This document shows, piece by piece, positions 35,447-43,930 of a DNA stretch of 64,000 nt. This stretch comes from Streptomyces dengpaensis (GTDB taxonomy: Bacteria > Actinomycetota > Actinomycetes > Streptomycetales > Streptomycetaceae): assembly GCF_002946835.1 (NCBI RefSeq), contig NZ_CP026652.1, positions 5,704,001 to 5,768,000 of the forward strand. The letters are read 5' to 3'. The notes below the pieces were generated by a model, which made no database searches, was not told the origin of the DNA, and was given only the letters and a program-made list of their open reading frames with translations. Numbering within the stretch: position 1 is the stretch's first letter; every line of letters starts with the position of its first letter. The position numbers and the translations under genes were made by a program.

Positions 35447-36668
35447 CGTGCGGCAGCCAGGGCGCCACCGCTGACGAGAACGCGACCGACGCCTCCGCCA
35501 GCGCGCCCTTGCGCACCTCCCGCACGCGCCCCGCCGCCGCAAGCGACGCCAGGCACACCCCGCCGAGATACGCGGCCCCCAACTCCCGTACGGACAGCAC
35601 GAGATCGGCCGCGTCGTCCGTACGCGCGCACGACGCGCCCTTCGCGTCCCCGGCGAGCCGCCAACGCCCTTCGTTCCAGGGGCAGAACGCGTCCTCGACC
35701 TCGAACACCACGTCCACCGGCGCCTGATACGTCCGCGCCTCCAGCGCGGCGCCGACGTCGACGAGCCGTACGTGCAGCGAGTCCCTCATGCGCAGATTGC
35801 AGCGGCGGATGTCGGACACCAGGTGCTGCACGCCGTCGTCGACGGGCCGGCCACGGGTGACGAGCGTGGACGTCAGGTCGATGCCGAACAGGAACCGCCA
35901 CAGCGCGGCCCGCGCCGCCGGGTCGAGCCCCTCCAGGTCGTTCAGAATCACCGAGCCGTTGTGCCCGGACGGGCCCCAGTTCGGCTTGACCCGGTAGCGT
36001 GCGTAGCCGACGACGGCGCCGGCCCGCTCGGCGACCACGCACTGCAACGGCGACGCCCCGCCCCCCTCGTCCTCCGGGTCGAGCACCTGCAACCGCTCCC
36101 AGCCGGGCTGCCGGGCCAGCATCCCCGGCCGTCCCGGAACGAGTCGCGCGTACACCGCCTCGCAGGCGTCGAGGACATCGGCCGGCGCCGCGTACCGCAG
36201 CTGTATGTCGTCGGTGCCGGGCGGCACGGACAGTCGTACGCGGCTGGTGTCGATCTCGGCGTTGAGCTGCAGCGTCGCGATGCCGTAGCCGAACCGGCCG
36301 TAGATCGCCGGCTCCGACGCGGTAAGGACGGCGAGCGGCTCACCCCCCGCTCGGATGTCGTCCAGCTGGCGTCGCATCAGCGCGGTCAGCACCCCGCGCC
36401 GCCGGTGCGTGGCCGCGACGCTCACCATGGTGATGCCCGCCGCCGGTACGGAGGCGCCGCCGGGGACGGTGACGCGGAACGAGAACGCGCTCGCCGTGGC
36501 AACGCAGTGATCTCCGGCCCAAACGCCCAGGGAACGGTCGTACTCTGTGAGCGCGTTGTACAGCTCACGCTCGTCGGACGACTCCGGCACCCCGCCGAAC
36601 GCGCGGATGAGGTTGTCGTACCACTCTGTCCAGTCGGCCTTCTGCAACACCCGCACATCAGTCGTCAT
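35439..36668 (-). CDS. Eis-like GNAT acetyltransferase
   Basis: A 409-residue protein with the Eis layout: an N-terminal GNAT domain whose acetyl-CoA loop reads VSVAATHRRRGVLTALM (about residue 90), a second GNAT-like domain, and a C-terminal SCP2-like domain ending LPHGF, the family's typical C-terminal carboxylate. Eis proteins acetylate multiple amines of aminoglycosides and can acetylate lysines; the natural Streptomyces substrate is not known. The ATG read from 36668 is used. It is divergent from the PP2C gene. Confidence 0.9.
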   Translation of the reverse strand: MTTDVRVLQKADWTEWYDNLIRAFGGVPESSDERELYNALTEYDRSLGVWAGDHCVATASAFSFRVTVPGGASVPAAGITMVSVAATHRRRGVLTALMRRQLDDIRAGGEPLAVLTASEPAIYGRFGYGIATLQLNAEIDTSRVRLSVPPGTDDIQLRYAAPADVLDACEAVYARLVPGRPGMLARQPGWERLQVLDPEDEGGGASPLQCVVAERAGAVVGYARYRVKPNWGPSGHNGSVILNDLEGLDPAARAALWRFLFGIDLTSTLVTRGRPVDDGVQHLVSDIRRCNLRMRDSLHVRLVDVGAALEARTYQAPVDVVFEVEDAFCPWNEGRWRLAGDAKGASCARTDDAADLVLSVRELGAAYLGGVCLASLAAAGRVREVRKGALAEASVAFSSAVAPWLPHGF

Positions 36669-36828
36669 AGCCCATGCGTACCAGGGCAATGCGGTAGGAG
36701 CGAGGGGATTTCTCCCGGCTGTCGAGGCCGCCCGCTGTGAAGTTCTCTGTGAAGTTGAGCGCTCGGACGGGGGACAAGTGGGACCTCCCGTGCCAAGCAC
36801 CTGGTCCGATGGATAGGGTCCCGAACTA

Positions 36829-38055
36829 ATGGCAGCAGGACGAGAGCGGCGCGCGGAAGCCGAGACGTTCACGGCCCGGTTGAAGAAGCAGGTACACCGG
36901 GCCCGCACAGGCGTGCGCAGATCCGCCGTCGACTACTTCCGCGGGGACGGTTCCGACTGGATCGCGCTGGCCGGTCTGCTGCTGACCATTCCGCTGATCG
37001 CCGCCACGACGCTGGTGAACTCGGTGTGGTGCTCACCCGCGGCCCTGGTCCTTCCCATCGTGGCCGGCGGCCTCCTGCTCCGTCCGGCCAGCCTGCTCGG
37101 TCTGTACGCGGCCGCGGCCACCGCGCTCATAGTGGAGTCCGTGAAGCTGGGCCCGTACACGGAGGGCCCGTCCCGGGTGACGCCGGGCGTGGTGCTGGTG
37201 GTCGCCGCGTGCGGCTTCTTCGGCCTCCTCATCGCGCAGTTCCGCAGCCGGGTGGGCGTGCCCTGGCGACGGGGCGGCACCATGCTCTTCGACCTCCGCG
37301 AACGGATCCGGGTGCAGAGCAAGCTGCCGAAGCTGCCGCTGGGCTGGCACCGGGAAATGGCGCTGCGACCGGCGGGCGGGCAGTCGTTCTCCGGTGACTT
37401 CGTGGTGGCCGCCCGTACGAACGGCGGCCGCACGCTGGAGGTCGTCCTCACGGACGTGTCGGGCAAGGGCATGGACGCGGGTTCGCGCGCGCTGCTGTTG
37501 TCGGGAGCCTTCGGAGGCCTCCTCGGCTCACTCCCGCCGCACGCCTTCCTGCCCGCCGCGAACGGATACCTCCTCCGCCAGGACTGGGACGAGGGCTTCG
37601 CGACCTCGATCCACCTGGTCCTCGACCTGGACTCGGGCGACTACGAACTCTTCTCGGCCGGCCACCCTCCGGGCCTCCAGCTCAGCGCGGGCAGCGGCCG
37701 CTGGGAGGAGAAGGCGGCGGAAGGGCCGTTGCTGGGTGTGTACGACGGCGCTCAGTTCGACCCCGCGAAGGGCTCGCTCCGTCCCGGAGATGTGTTGATG
37801 CTGTTCACGGACGGACTGGTGGAGACGGCCGACCGCGACATCGTCGAGGGCATCGACCGCCTGACGGGCGAAGCCGACCGCTACGTCGCCGGCGGCTTCC
37901 ACGGAGCCGCCTGGCACCTCATCGAAGCCGTGGCCAAGGACGTCAACGACGACCGGGCACTCCTGCTGATCTGCCGAGAGGGCCCCAACGTCCCCCTGCA
38001 TTTCAGCCCGTCCGGCGCCGGAGATCATTCAGCCCGTCCGGCGTTTGAGCACTAG
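36829..38055 (+). CDS. Membrane PP2C/SpoIIE-type Ser/Thr phosphatase
   Basis: A 408-residue protein. The N-terminal 135 residues contain about three hydrophobic helices, and from about residue 165 there is a SpoIIE/PP2C domain. FSGDFVVAARTNG and VVLTDVSGKGMDAGSRA carry the metal-binding aspartates, GHPPGLQL is the central motif, and LMLFTDGLVE and DRALLLI complete it. It is likely a phosphatase in an anti-sigma-factor antagonist or kinase network. TAGGGT 9 bases before the ATG suggests a very short leader. The last about 17 residues (FSPSGAGDHSARPAFEH) are encoded by the heads of the interspersed element. Confidence 0.9.
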   Translation: MAAGRERRAEAETFTARLKKQVHRARTGVRRSAVDYFRGDGSDWIALAGLLLTIPLIAATTLVNSVWCSPAALVLPIVAGGLLLRPASLLGLYAAAATALIVESVKLGPYTEGPSRVTPGVVLVVAACGFFGLLIAQFRSRVGVPWRRGGTMLFDLRERIRVQSKLPKLPLGWHREMALRPAGGQSFSGDFVVAARTNGGRTLEVVLTDVSGKGMDAGSRALLLSGAFGGLLGSLPPHAFLPAANGYLLRQDWDEGFATSIHLVLDLDSGDYELFSAGHPPGLQLSAGSGRWEEKAAEGPLLGVYDGAQFDPAKGSLRPGDVLMLFTDGLVETADRDIVEGIDRLTGEADRYVAGGFHGAAWHLIEAVAKDVNDDRALLLICREGPNVPLHFSPSGAGDHSARPAFEH

Positions 38056-38200
38056 CGCGAACCGCGATGTTGTTCAGCCCGTCCGGCGCTTGGTTGTTCA
38101 GCCCGTCCGGCGTATGAGGACGAGCGCGTCAGCGCGATACGGGGGTCTGGGTGCGGAGCCCCCAGGTACGGGACGGGCAGGGGCGGCGGGGGCGAAAAAC
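38001..38200 (+). repeat. Interspersed structured element, copy C with three extra heads
   Basis: The head TTCAGCCCGTCCGGCG occurs four times, with the CAGCCC at 38004, 38030, 38075 and 38099. Only the last is followed by the complete element, ending GGGACGGGC and GGCGAAAAA near 38200. The first two heads are inside the PP2C gene and supply its C-terminal codons and stop. Confidence 0.9.
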
Positions 38201-38245
38201 CTCCAACCACACGGCGTACGAGGGACACAGGGAGACACTGGGGAG

Positions 38246-38704
38246 GTGACGCAGACTCTTCTGACCCTGGCCGAAGTCGAAGCCCTCGCCCGCGAGGCGC
38301 ACGCAGCCCAGACCGACAAGGCGGGCCGCCCGTACGCCGAGCACCTTGAGGCCGTAGCGGAAGGGGTCCGAGACCGCGGCGGAGACGACGAACAGATGGC
38401 GGCCGCCTGGCTCCACGACGCGCTCGAGGACGCCGCACTCTCCGAGGACTGGCTGCGCGAGGCCGCGCTGACCCGCCGCACGAAGGACATCGTGCTCGCG
38501 CTCACCAAACAGGAGGGGGAGCCGCCGGAGTCGTACGCGCGACGCATCCGTACGACCCCGGGCGCCCTCCTGGTGAAGGTGTCCGACCTGGCGCACAACG
38601 CCGACCCGGCCCGGCTCGCGGTCCTCGACGAGCACACCAGGGCCCGGCTGACGAAGAAGTACGCGACGATGCGCGCGCTGCTGGACCTCCCGCCGGGCCC
38701 CTGA
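38246..38704 (+). CDS. HD-domain hydrolase (MESH1/RelA-hydrolase-like)
   Basis: A 152-residue protein. HAAQTDKAGRPYAEHLEAVA and AAAWLHDALED supply the His and His-Asp metal ligands of the small HD hydrolases related to the (p)ppGpp hydrolase domain; VKVSDLAHNADP provides the downstream Asp/Asn motif. It may hydrolyse (p)ppGpp or another nucleotide; no synthetase domain is present. The GTG at 38246 lies directly after GGGGAG, so a slightly later start is possible. Copy C of the structured element sits just upstream. Confidence 0.8.
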   Translation: MTQTLLTLAEVEALAREAHAAQTDKAGRPYAEHLEAVAEGVRDRGGDDEQMAAAWLHDALEDAALSEDWLREAALTRRTKDIVLALTKQEGEPPESYARRIRTTPGALLVKVSDLAHNADPARLAVLDEHTRARLTKKYATMRALLDLPPGP

Positions 38705-38757
38705 GCCGGAACGCCCGGTCCTTGAGCCCGAACGCCCGGCCCCTGAGCCCGAACACG
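38701..38757. repeat. Tandem array, 20-21 bp x 2.5, over the HD-gene stop codon
   Basis: CTGAGCC(G/C)GAACGCCCGG units start at 38701, 38721 and about 38742. The TGA stop of the HD gene (38702-38704) is the second to fourth base of the first unit, and TGAG recurs in each unit. Confidence 0.85.
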
Positions 38758-38761
38758 AGAA

Positions 38762-38791
38762 TGCGGGCCCGGGACGGCTCCCGGACCCGCA
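38762..38791. terminator. Hairpin between convergent genes
   Basis: TGCGGGCCCGGGA (38762-38774) pairs with TCCCGGACCCGCA (38779-38791) with one mismatch and a 4-base loop, between the HD gene and the acyltransferase. Confidence 0.82.
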
Positions 38792-38804
38792 CTCAGGTGA
38801 TCGT

Positions 38805-38866
38805 CTAGGCCTGGTCCTAGGCCTGGTCCTAGACCTTGGCCTGGGCCTGGGCCTGGGCCCTGGCCC
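38805..38866. repeat. Tandem arrays (12 bp x 3, then 6 bp) at the acyltransferase 3' end
   Basis: CTAGGCCTGGTC is repeated at 38805 and 38817, and a variant CTAGACCTTGGC at 38829 carries the TAG stop. A CTGGGC hexamer repeat then runs inside the gene and encodes its AQAQAQA tail. Because 12 is a multiple of 3, the spare TAG triplets after the stop are in frame. Confidence 0.88.
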
Positions 38867-40025
38867 TTTCCCGGGCCAGCTCCGCGGCGTCCCGCTTGAA
38901 GGCCCACTCCATCTTGGGCTCCATCGCGAAGCGGAAGATCCGCTGGACGGGCGGGGTGCACAGCACGGTGACGAGCGCGGCCGCGGCGAGCGTCACGAGG
39001 ATCTCGCCGAGCGGCTCGTGCAGCCACGCCGCGTCCATCCAGCCCCCGTACTCGGAGGCCCTGACCACGAGACCGTGCAGCAGGTAGCCGTACAGCGTGC
39101 CCGCGCCGAGCGCCGTGAACCAGAACGAGCGCCGCGGCACCCACGCGAAGAAGCACGCGGTGAGGACCATCGAGCAGCCGAAGAGCGCGAGCGTCATCAC
39201 GGCACCGGCCCACCACGGAGCGCCGAGTTCCTGCGCGGCGTCGCGGTGGTAGAACCACGCCGTGTTCATCCGGGGCACCGCCCAGTAACCCACGGCGAGC
39301 GCGGCGGCGAAGACCGGCACCGACAGGATCCGCACCGAACGACGGCGCACCAGCTGGAAGTGCTCGGGCTTCATGATCAGGCCCAGCACGAAGAACGGCA
39401 GGAACTGCAGGACGCGCTGCAGATCCAGCGTGGCGCCGATGTCGGGCGAGATGGAGGCGAGCACGGCGACGGTGAGCGCGAGCGGCAGCGGCCAGCGGAC
39501 CAGCTTCCACAGTGGGGTGGTCAGCCGCCAGACGAAGAGCGCGACCAGGAACCAGGTCAGATACCAGGGGTCGAGCAGGCTGATCGGATGCGTGGGGTCG
39601 GGGGCGGCCCACCGCTTGAAGAGGGAGTACGCCGTCTCGAAGACGACGTACGGCACGACCACACCCGTCACCAGCCGCTTCAGCCGGTCGGGGCGCATGT
39701 CGAAACTGCGCGAGAAATAGCCGGAGATGATGATGAAGGCCGGCATGTGGAAGGCGTACACAACCGAGTACGCCGCTTCGAGGATGCGACTTTGGTCCTT
39801 CAGCGGTTCCCATGCGTGGCCCATGGCCACGAGCACGATCGCCAGGTACTTGGCGTTGTCGAAGAAGGCGTCGCGTTGCTTGGCGGGCTTGGCGCCCGGT
39901 GTGGCGGCACCGGTGGCCGACCGCGTGGACTGGGGTGAGCGCGGACTCGGCACTCCCTCCGCCGGCTGCTGTGCCGGGGGGAGCGGCGCCCTGTGGTGGC
40001 CGTGCGGTCGGAGCGAGTTCGTCAC
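38829..40025 (-). CDS. Membrane acyltransferase (acyltransferase-3 / fucose-4-O-acetylase-like)
   Basis: A protein of about 398 residues with around ten hydrophobic helices. The first helix carries KYLAIVLVAMGHAWEP, with the catalytic-type histidine seen in acyltransferase-3 proteins, followed by YAFHMPAFIIISGYF, the second conserved motif. Such enzymes transfer acyl groups onto surface carbohydrates or lipids. The GTG read from 40025 has GGGAGGG 4 bases upstream and is preferred over 40076. The C-terminus ends in repeat-encoded Ala/Gln residues. Confidence 0.88.
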   Translation of the reverse strand: MTNSLRPHGHHRAPLPPAQQPAEGVPSPRSPQSTRSATGAATPGAKPAKQRDAFFDNAKYLAIVLVAMGHAWEPLKDQSRILEAAYSVVYAFHMPAFIIISGYFSRSFDMRPDRLKRLVTGVVVPYVVFETAYSLFKRWAAPDPTHPISLLDPWYLTWFLVALFVWRLTTPLWKLVRWPLPLALTVAVLASISPDIGATLDLQRVLQFLPFFVLGLIMKPEHFQLVRRRSVRILSVPVFAAALAVGYWAVPRMNTAWFYHRDAAQELGAPWWAGAVMTLALFGCSMVLTACFFAWVPRRSFWFTALGAGTLYGYLLHGLVVRASEYGGWMDAAWLHEPLGEILVTLAAAALVTVLCTPPVQRIFRFAMEPKMEWAFKRDAAELARERARAQAQAQAKV

Positions 40026-40723
40026 AGGCCCTCCCACCAAGAACTCGGGGAGACGATCCTGGACCTCGCTGCGCATGCGGGGGACGTGGCGGCGTGGAAC
40101 ATCTGAGGCACCCTAGCGTTGATTATGCGTCTGCGTAAAACGCCGGACGTCATTCCTGCTTAACGCCTGTGAGTACCCAGGATTTTGGAGATGTTTGCCT
40201 GTCTGCGCGCAAGGGACTCCGCATACCGATCCGTTGACCGTATAAGGCTGCTCTATCCCAATTCATCCTGACTAAAGGGCGCATAACACTCGCGGGCGAC
40301 TCTGGTGATATGTCCGGTTCATTGGACTTTAGTGGTCGGTTGATGCCCCCCTTGCCGGCCCGTTGACGACCTACTGACGGCCTACCGATGGCCTGCTGGC
40401 GGCCGGTCTACGGCGTCTTCGACGTGCCCTGCGGCAACAATTCGAATTACCTGCGAACAGGTTGTGTGGACATGGCGACGGTCCCCCTGAATTTCCGATG
40501 CGGGGCCCCCGTGCGGGCGCATACTCTCGAATTGCGGTGCGTGGCCCCGCCGTTCACCCGCCCCGAGAGGCGCGGCGCGGGTGTACAGGTCCGGCGTGAT
40601 CTGGCCGACGTTACGTCACCCGCCGCATACCCATGGCGCGTTGGTGGCACGATGGTTCTGGCGGGGGTGTGGGGTTGCACCCTCGGGCCGGGAGAGCGGA
40701 CCGACCGTAGGGTGTGATCAGTT
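40026..40723. other. Long AT-richer intergenic region
   Basis: About 700 bp between divergent genes, noticeably richer in A and T at 40130-40460. It holds several TTGAC-like hexamers (for example 40233 and 40364) and a dyad ACCTG-CGAA-CAGGT at 40449-40462. A 109-codon plus-strand frame at 40388-40717 has no codon bias and is rejected. The region probably contains promoters and may hold an untranslated RNA; I cannot identify one. Confidence 0.5.
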
Positions 40724-40918
40724 GTGGCCATTTCACTGTCAGTGGTAGTGCTGTTGGCGATCATCCTCGTGGTATTGATCCGCGGGGGATCGATCAAGGC
40801 CGGCCCCGCCGTCGTCGCGGTGCTCTTCGGCTTCTTCCTGGCCTCGACCGGCATGGCCGACGACATCCAGCGCTTCCTGAACTCCATAGCCGAGACGATC
40901 AACGAGATCCAGTTCTGA
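40724..40918 (+). CDS. Small conserved membrane protein
   Basis: A 64-residue protein with two hydrophobic helices (ISLSVVVLLAIILVVLI and AVVAVLFGFFLASTGM) and an amphipathic C-terminus (DDIQRFLNSIAETINEIQF). The GTG at 40724 is the only plausible start. Codon bias is good. I recognise it only as the kind of short membrane protein that is often conserved in Streptomyces. It ends 42 bp before a perfect terminator shared with tRNA-Gly. Confidence 0.75.
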   Translation: MAISLSVVVLLAIILVVLIRGGSIKAGPAVVAVLFGFFLASTGMADDIQRFLNSIAETINEIQF

Positions 40919-40959
40919 CCGGCCGGCCACGCCCTACGCCGAGGCCGGAACCGGAGACA

Positions 40960-41003
40960 CCTAAGGCCCAGGGAGAGGACGGAACCTCTCCCTGGGCCTT
41001 AGG
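40960..41003. terminator. Bidirectional terminator, perfect 19-bp stem
   Basis: 40960-40978 pairs with 40985-41003 around a 6-base loop. It separates the small membrane-protein gene from the 3' end of tRNA-Gly on the other strand. Confidence 0.94.
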
Positions 41004-41007
41004 CGTA

Positions 41008-41081
41008 TGGAGCGGGCGACGGGAATCGAACCCGCGTAGCTAGTTTGGAAGACTAGGGCTCTACCATTGAGCTACGCCCGC
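41008..41081 (-). tRNA. tRNA-Gly (anticodon TCC)
   Basis: Read on the minus strand, 74 bases including an encoded CCA. The acceptor arm GCGGGCG pairs with CGCCCGC. The D arm is GCTCAATGGTAGAGC, the anticodon stem-loop is CTAGT-CTTCCAA-ACTAG with anticodon TCC, and the T arm contains GGGTTCGATTCCC. Confidence 0.97.
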
Positions 41082-41233
41082 AGCAGGTCGCGCCGCAGGT
41101 CAGTGACCGCGGCACAGGAGGCATCGTAGCGGGTTGTACGCCTTCACCGCACACCCCGTTCCCACCCGCACCGGCGCCAGTGAAATGCGGCAGCCGCACT
41201 GCCTGCGGGCATGTACCCTACGTGTCGCACCGA

Positions 41234-41310
41234 CGGGGTGTGGCGCAGCTTGGTAGCGCGTCCGCTTTGGGAGCGGAAGGCCGTGGGTTCAAATCCCGCC
41301 ACCCCGACCA
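41234..41310 (+). tRNA. tRNA-Pro (anticodon TGG)
   Basis: 77 bases with an encoded CCA. The acceptor arm CGGGGTG pairs with CACCCCG, the D arm starts GCGCAGCTTGGTAGCGC, the anticodon loop TTTGGGA holds TGG, and the T arm contains GGGTTCAAATCCC. Confidence 0.97.
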
Positions 41311-41355
41311 CCAGCCGGAACCCGGTTCGGTTCCGACCCGCCGCAAGATCACCTT

Positions 41356-41384
41356 TTGGGGCGTGTACCGCCTGCGGTTACTAT
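41356..41384 (+). promoter_or_regulatory. Candidate promoter of tig
   Basis: TTGGGG (41356-41361), a 17-bp spacer and TACTAT (41379-41384) lie about 130 bp upstream of the trigger-factor start. Confidence 0.5.
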
Positions 41385-41514
41385 GCAAGCTGCGCGCCCG
41401 TGTGTCTGCACTGTTACGTCTCTCCCTGGGCCGCGAATCCGCTGAAGGCTTTGCCCGACTCGGCAGAAGCACACAGCAGAACCCCCAAGAAGTCAGCCAC
41501 AAGGAGACCGAACC

Positions 41515-42915
41515 GTGAAGAGCGCCGTGGAGACCCTGAACCCGACCCGGGTTCGGCTCACTGTCGAGGTGCCCTTCGAGGAGCTCAAGGACAGCCTCGA
41601 CGCGGCGTACAAGAAGATCAACCAGCAGGTCACGGTGAAGGGCTTCCGGAAGGGCAAGATCCCGGCGCGCGTCATCGACCAGCGGTTCGGTCGCGGCGCC
41701 GTGCTCGAAGAGGCCGTCAACGACGCGCTCCCGAAGTTCTACACCGAAGCGGTCAACCAGGCTGAGCTGAATGTCCTCGGCCAGCCCGAGGTCGACATCA
41801 CCGAGCTGAAGGACGGCGAGACGCTGAACTTCACCGCCGAGGTCGACGTCCGCCCGGCCATCGAGATCCCGGACTACTCCGGCATCGAGGTCGAGGTCGA
41901 CGCCGTCGAGGTCACCGACGAGGACGTCGAGAAGGCCGTCTCCGAACTGCGCGAGCGCTTCGCGTCGACCTCCCCGGTCGAGCGCGCCGCCCAGGACGGC
42001 GACGTCGTCACCATCGACCTGGAGGCCAAGGTCGACGGCGAGGCCCTCGAGGACGGCATCGCCAGCGGTGTCTCCTACACCATCGGCTCCGGCGAGCTGC
42101 TCGACGGCATCGACGACGCCGTGAAGGGCCTGGAGGCCGGTGGCGAGGCCACCTTCACCTCCGAGCTCAAGGGCGGCTCCGCGGCCGGCAAGGAGTCCGA
42201 GGTCACCGTCAAGGTCACCCAGGTCGCCGCCCGTGAACTTCCCGAGCTGGACGACGACTTCGCGCAGCTCGCCTCCGAGTTCGACACCCTCGACGAGCTC
42301 AAGGCGGACAGCCGCAAGCGCCTCGAGAACATGAAGCAGTACGACCAGGCCACGCAGGCCCAGGAGCGCGTCCTGGAGAAGCTGCTCGAGCTGGTCGAGG
42401 TCCCGGTCCCCGAGAAGCTGCTCGAGGACGAGATCAACACCCGCAAGCACAACCTTGAGCACCACCAGCTCGGCCAGATGGGCCTCGACCTCGCGAAGTA
42501 CCTGGAGATCCAGGGCAAGACCGAGGAAGAGTTCGACGCCGAGACCAAAGAAGCGGCGATCAAGGGCATCAAGACGCAGTTCGTTCTTGACGAGCTCGTC
42601 AACAAGGAGAAGCTGAACGTCAACCAGGAGGAGCTCACCGAGCACCTCATGCGGCGCGCGGCCTCCTCCGGCATGTCCCCCGACCAGTTCGCCCAGGCCG
42701 TCGTCGAGGGCGGCCAGGTCCCGATGCTCGTCGGCGAGGTCGCCCGCGGCAAGGCCCTCGCGGTCGTCGTCGAGGCCGCCACGGTCAAGGACACGAACGG
42801 CGAGATCGTCGACCTGTCCGACGAGGACGAGACGGAGACGGCGACCGAGGTCGCCGCCGAGGCCACCGAGGGTGACGCCGCCGAAGGCTCCACCGAGGCG
42901 AAGACCGAGGCCTGA
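41515..42915 (+). CDS. tig: Trigger factor, ribosome-associated chaperone and peptidyl-prolyl isomerase
   Basis: A 466-residue protein. The N-terminal ribosome-binding domain contains [12 protein letters not shown], the signature loop that docks on ribosomal protein L23. The FKBP-like domain includes [18 protein letters not shown], and a long helical C-terminal chaperone domain follows, then an acidic Glu/Ala/Thr-rich tail. It folds nascent chains at the exit tunnel. The GTG at 41515 has AAGGAG upstream. It precedes the clpP1-clpP2-clpX genes, the usual bacterial order, but its own terminator follows. Confidence 0.97.
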   Translation: MKSAVETLNPTRVRLTVEVPFEELKDSLDAAYKKINQQVTVKGFRKGKIPARVIDQRFGRGAVLEEAVNDALPKFYTEAVNQAELNVLGQPEVDITELKDGETLNFTAEVDVRPAIEIPDYSGIEVEVDAVEVTDEDVEKAVSELRERFASTSPVERAAQDGDVVTIDLEAKVDGEALEDGIASGVSYTIGSGELLDGIDDAVKGLEAGGEATFTSELKGGSAAGKESEVTVKVTQVAARELPELDDDFAQLASEFDTLDELKADSRKRLENMKQYDQATQAQERVLEKLLELVEVPVPEKLLEDEINTRKHNLEHHQLGQMGLDLAKYLEIQGKTEEEFDAETKEAAIKGIKTQFVLDELVNKEKLNVNQEELTEHLMRRAASSGMSPDQFAQAVVEGGQVPMLVGEVARGKALAVVVEAATVKDTNGEIVDLSDEDETETATEVAAEATEGDAAEGSTEAKTEA

Positions 42916-42937
42916 TCGCCCCGCTTGTACGCCGCGA

Positions 42938-42971
42938 TGGGCCCCCGGGACTTTTCTGCCCCGGGGGCCCA
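42938..42971 (+). terminator. Terminator of tig
   Basis: A perfect 12-bp stem (42938-42949 with 42960-42971) is followed shortly by GGGTTTT, 23 bp after the stop. Confidence 0.9.
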
Positions 42972-43027
42972 CCGGGTTTTCAGGGGCGCGCCACCCCCGG
43001 TCGGGCCGGCGCAGCGCATGCGCTCAC

Positions 43028-43042
43028 AGCGAACAGTTCGCT
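43028..43042. promoter_or_regulatory. Dyad upstream of clpP1, candidate ClgR site
   Basis: A perfect palindrome AGCGAAC-A-GTTCGCT lies about 30 bp upstream of a candidate -10. GTTCGC/GCGAAC is the core associated with ClgR, the activator of clp genes in Streptomyces; assignment from memory of that motif. Confidence 0.55.
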
Positions 43043-43050
43043 CTGCGGGA

Positions 43051-43078
43051 TTCACCGGAGGGACCAGCGCGTTAGGGT
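43051..43078 (+). promoter_or_regulatory. Candidate promoter of clpP1-clpP2
   Basis: TTCACC (43051-43056), a 16-bp spacer and TAGGGT (43073-43078) lie about 125 bp upstream of the clpP1 start. Confidence 0.45.
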
Positions 43079-43202
43079 CCATGAATACGAGGGCAGGGGA
43101 GTCCCCGGACGCCGCCGGTAGGCGGCGCGGAACCCGGGGTCCCAGGCCCCTGCAGAAGACGTGAGACGGCCCGGCGCCGTCGTAAGACGAGCAGGTGGAT
43201 AC

Positions 43203-43823
43203 GTGACGAATCTGATGCCCTCCGCCGCCGGCGAGCCTTCCATCGGTGGTGGCCTCGGCGACCAGGTCTACAACCGGCTGCTCAACGAGCGGATCATCTT
43301 CCTCGGCCAGCCGGTGGACGACGACATCGCGAACAAGATCACCGCGCAGCTGCTGCTCCTTGCCTCCGACCCGGACAAGGACATCTACCTCTACATCAAC
43401 AGCCCCGGCGGATCGATCACGGCCGGCATGGCGATCTACGACACCATGCAGTACATCAAGAACGACGTGGTGACCATCGCCATGGGCATGGCGGCCTCGA
43501 TGGGCCAGTTCCTGCTCAGCGCCGGTACCCCCGGCAAGCGCTTCGCCCTGCCGAACGCCGAGATCCTGATCCACCAGCCCTCCGCGGGCCTGGCGGGTTC
43601 CGCGTCGGACATCAAGATCCACGCCGAGCGGCTGCTGCACACCAAGAAGCGGATGGCGGAGCTGACCGCCTTCCACACCGGCCAGACCGTGGAGCAGATC
43701 ACCCGCGACTCGGACCGTGACCGCTGGTTCGACCCGATCGAGGCCAAGGGGTACGGCCTCATCGACGACATCATGCCCACCGCTGTCGGTATGCCGGGCG
43801 GCGGCGGCACCGGGGCGGCGTAA
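43203..43823 (+). CDS. clpP1: ATP-dependent Clp protease proteolytic subunit (ClpP1)
   Basis: A 206-residue protein. The catalytic Ser is in [13 protein letters not shown] (about 98), the His in EILIHQPS (about 122), and the Asp in the DRDRWFD region (about 175). It forms barrel-shaped proteolytic complexes with ClpP2 fed by ClpX or ClpC. The GTG at 43203 gives [17 protein letters not shown]; a second possible start is the ATG at 43215. ClpP2 follows after 107 bp. A dyad resembling a ClgR site and a promoter are upstream. Confidence 0.97.
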   Translation: MTNLMPSAAGEPSIGGGLGDQVYNRLLNERIIFLGQPVDDDIANKITAQLLLLASDPDKDIYLYINSPGGSITAGMAIYDTMQYIKNDVVTIAMGMAASMGQFLLSAGTPGKRFALPNAEILIHQPSAGLAGSASDIKIHAERLLHTKKRMAELTAFHTGQTVEQITRDSDRDRWFDPIEAKGYGLIDDIMPTAVGMPGGGGTGAA

Positions 43824-43930
43824 GCCCCGCCAGCGCCCCAGGGCGGCGCCGAGGCCCCCTGCCGACCCGGCAGGTCTCCCGCGCCCCCAGCCGACCGCCT
43901 CAGCCCTTTTCAGGCTTCTCAGGAGACACA

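Noticed and set aside
40388..40717. 109-codon plus-strand frame
   Set aside because: No codon bias, many Arg/Cys/Pro, no ribosome binding site; it ends just before the start of a good small gene.
41008..41310. tRNA genes as an integration site
   Set aside because: Both tRNAs are complete and flanked by core genes. I see no integrase and no duplicated tRNA 3' end in the window.
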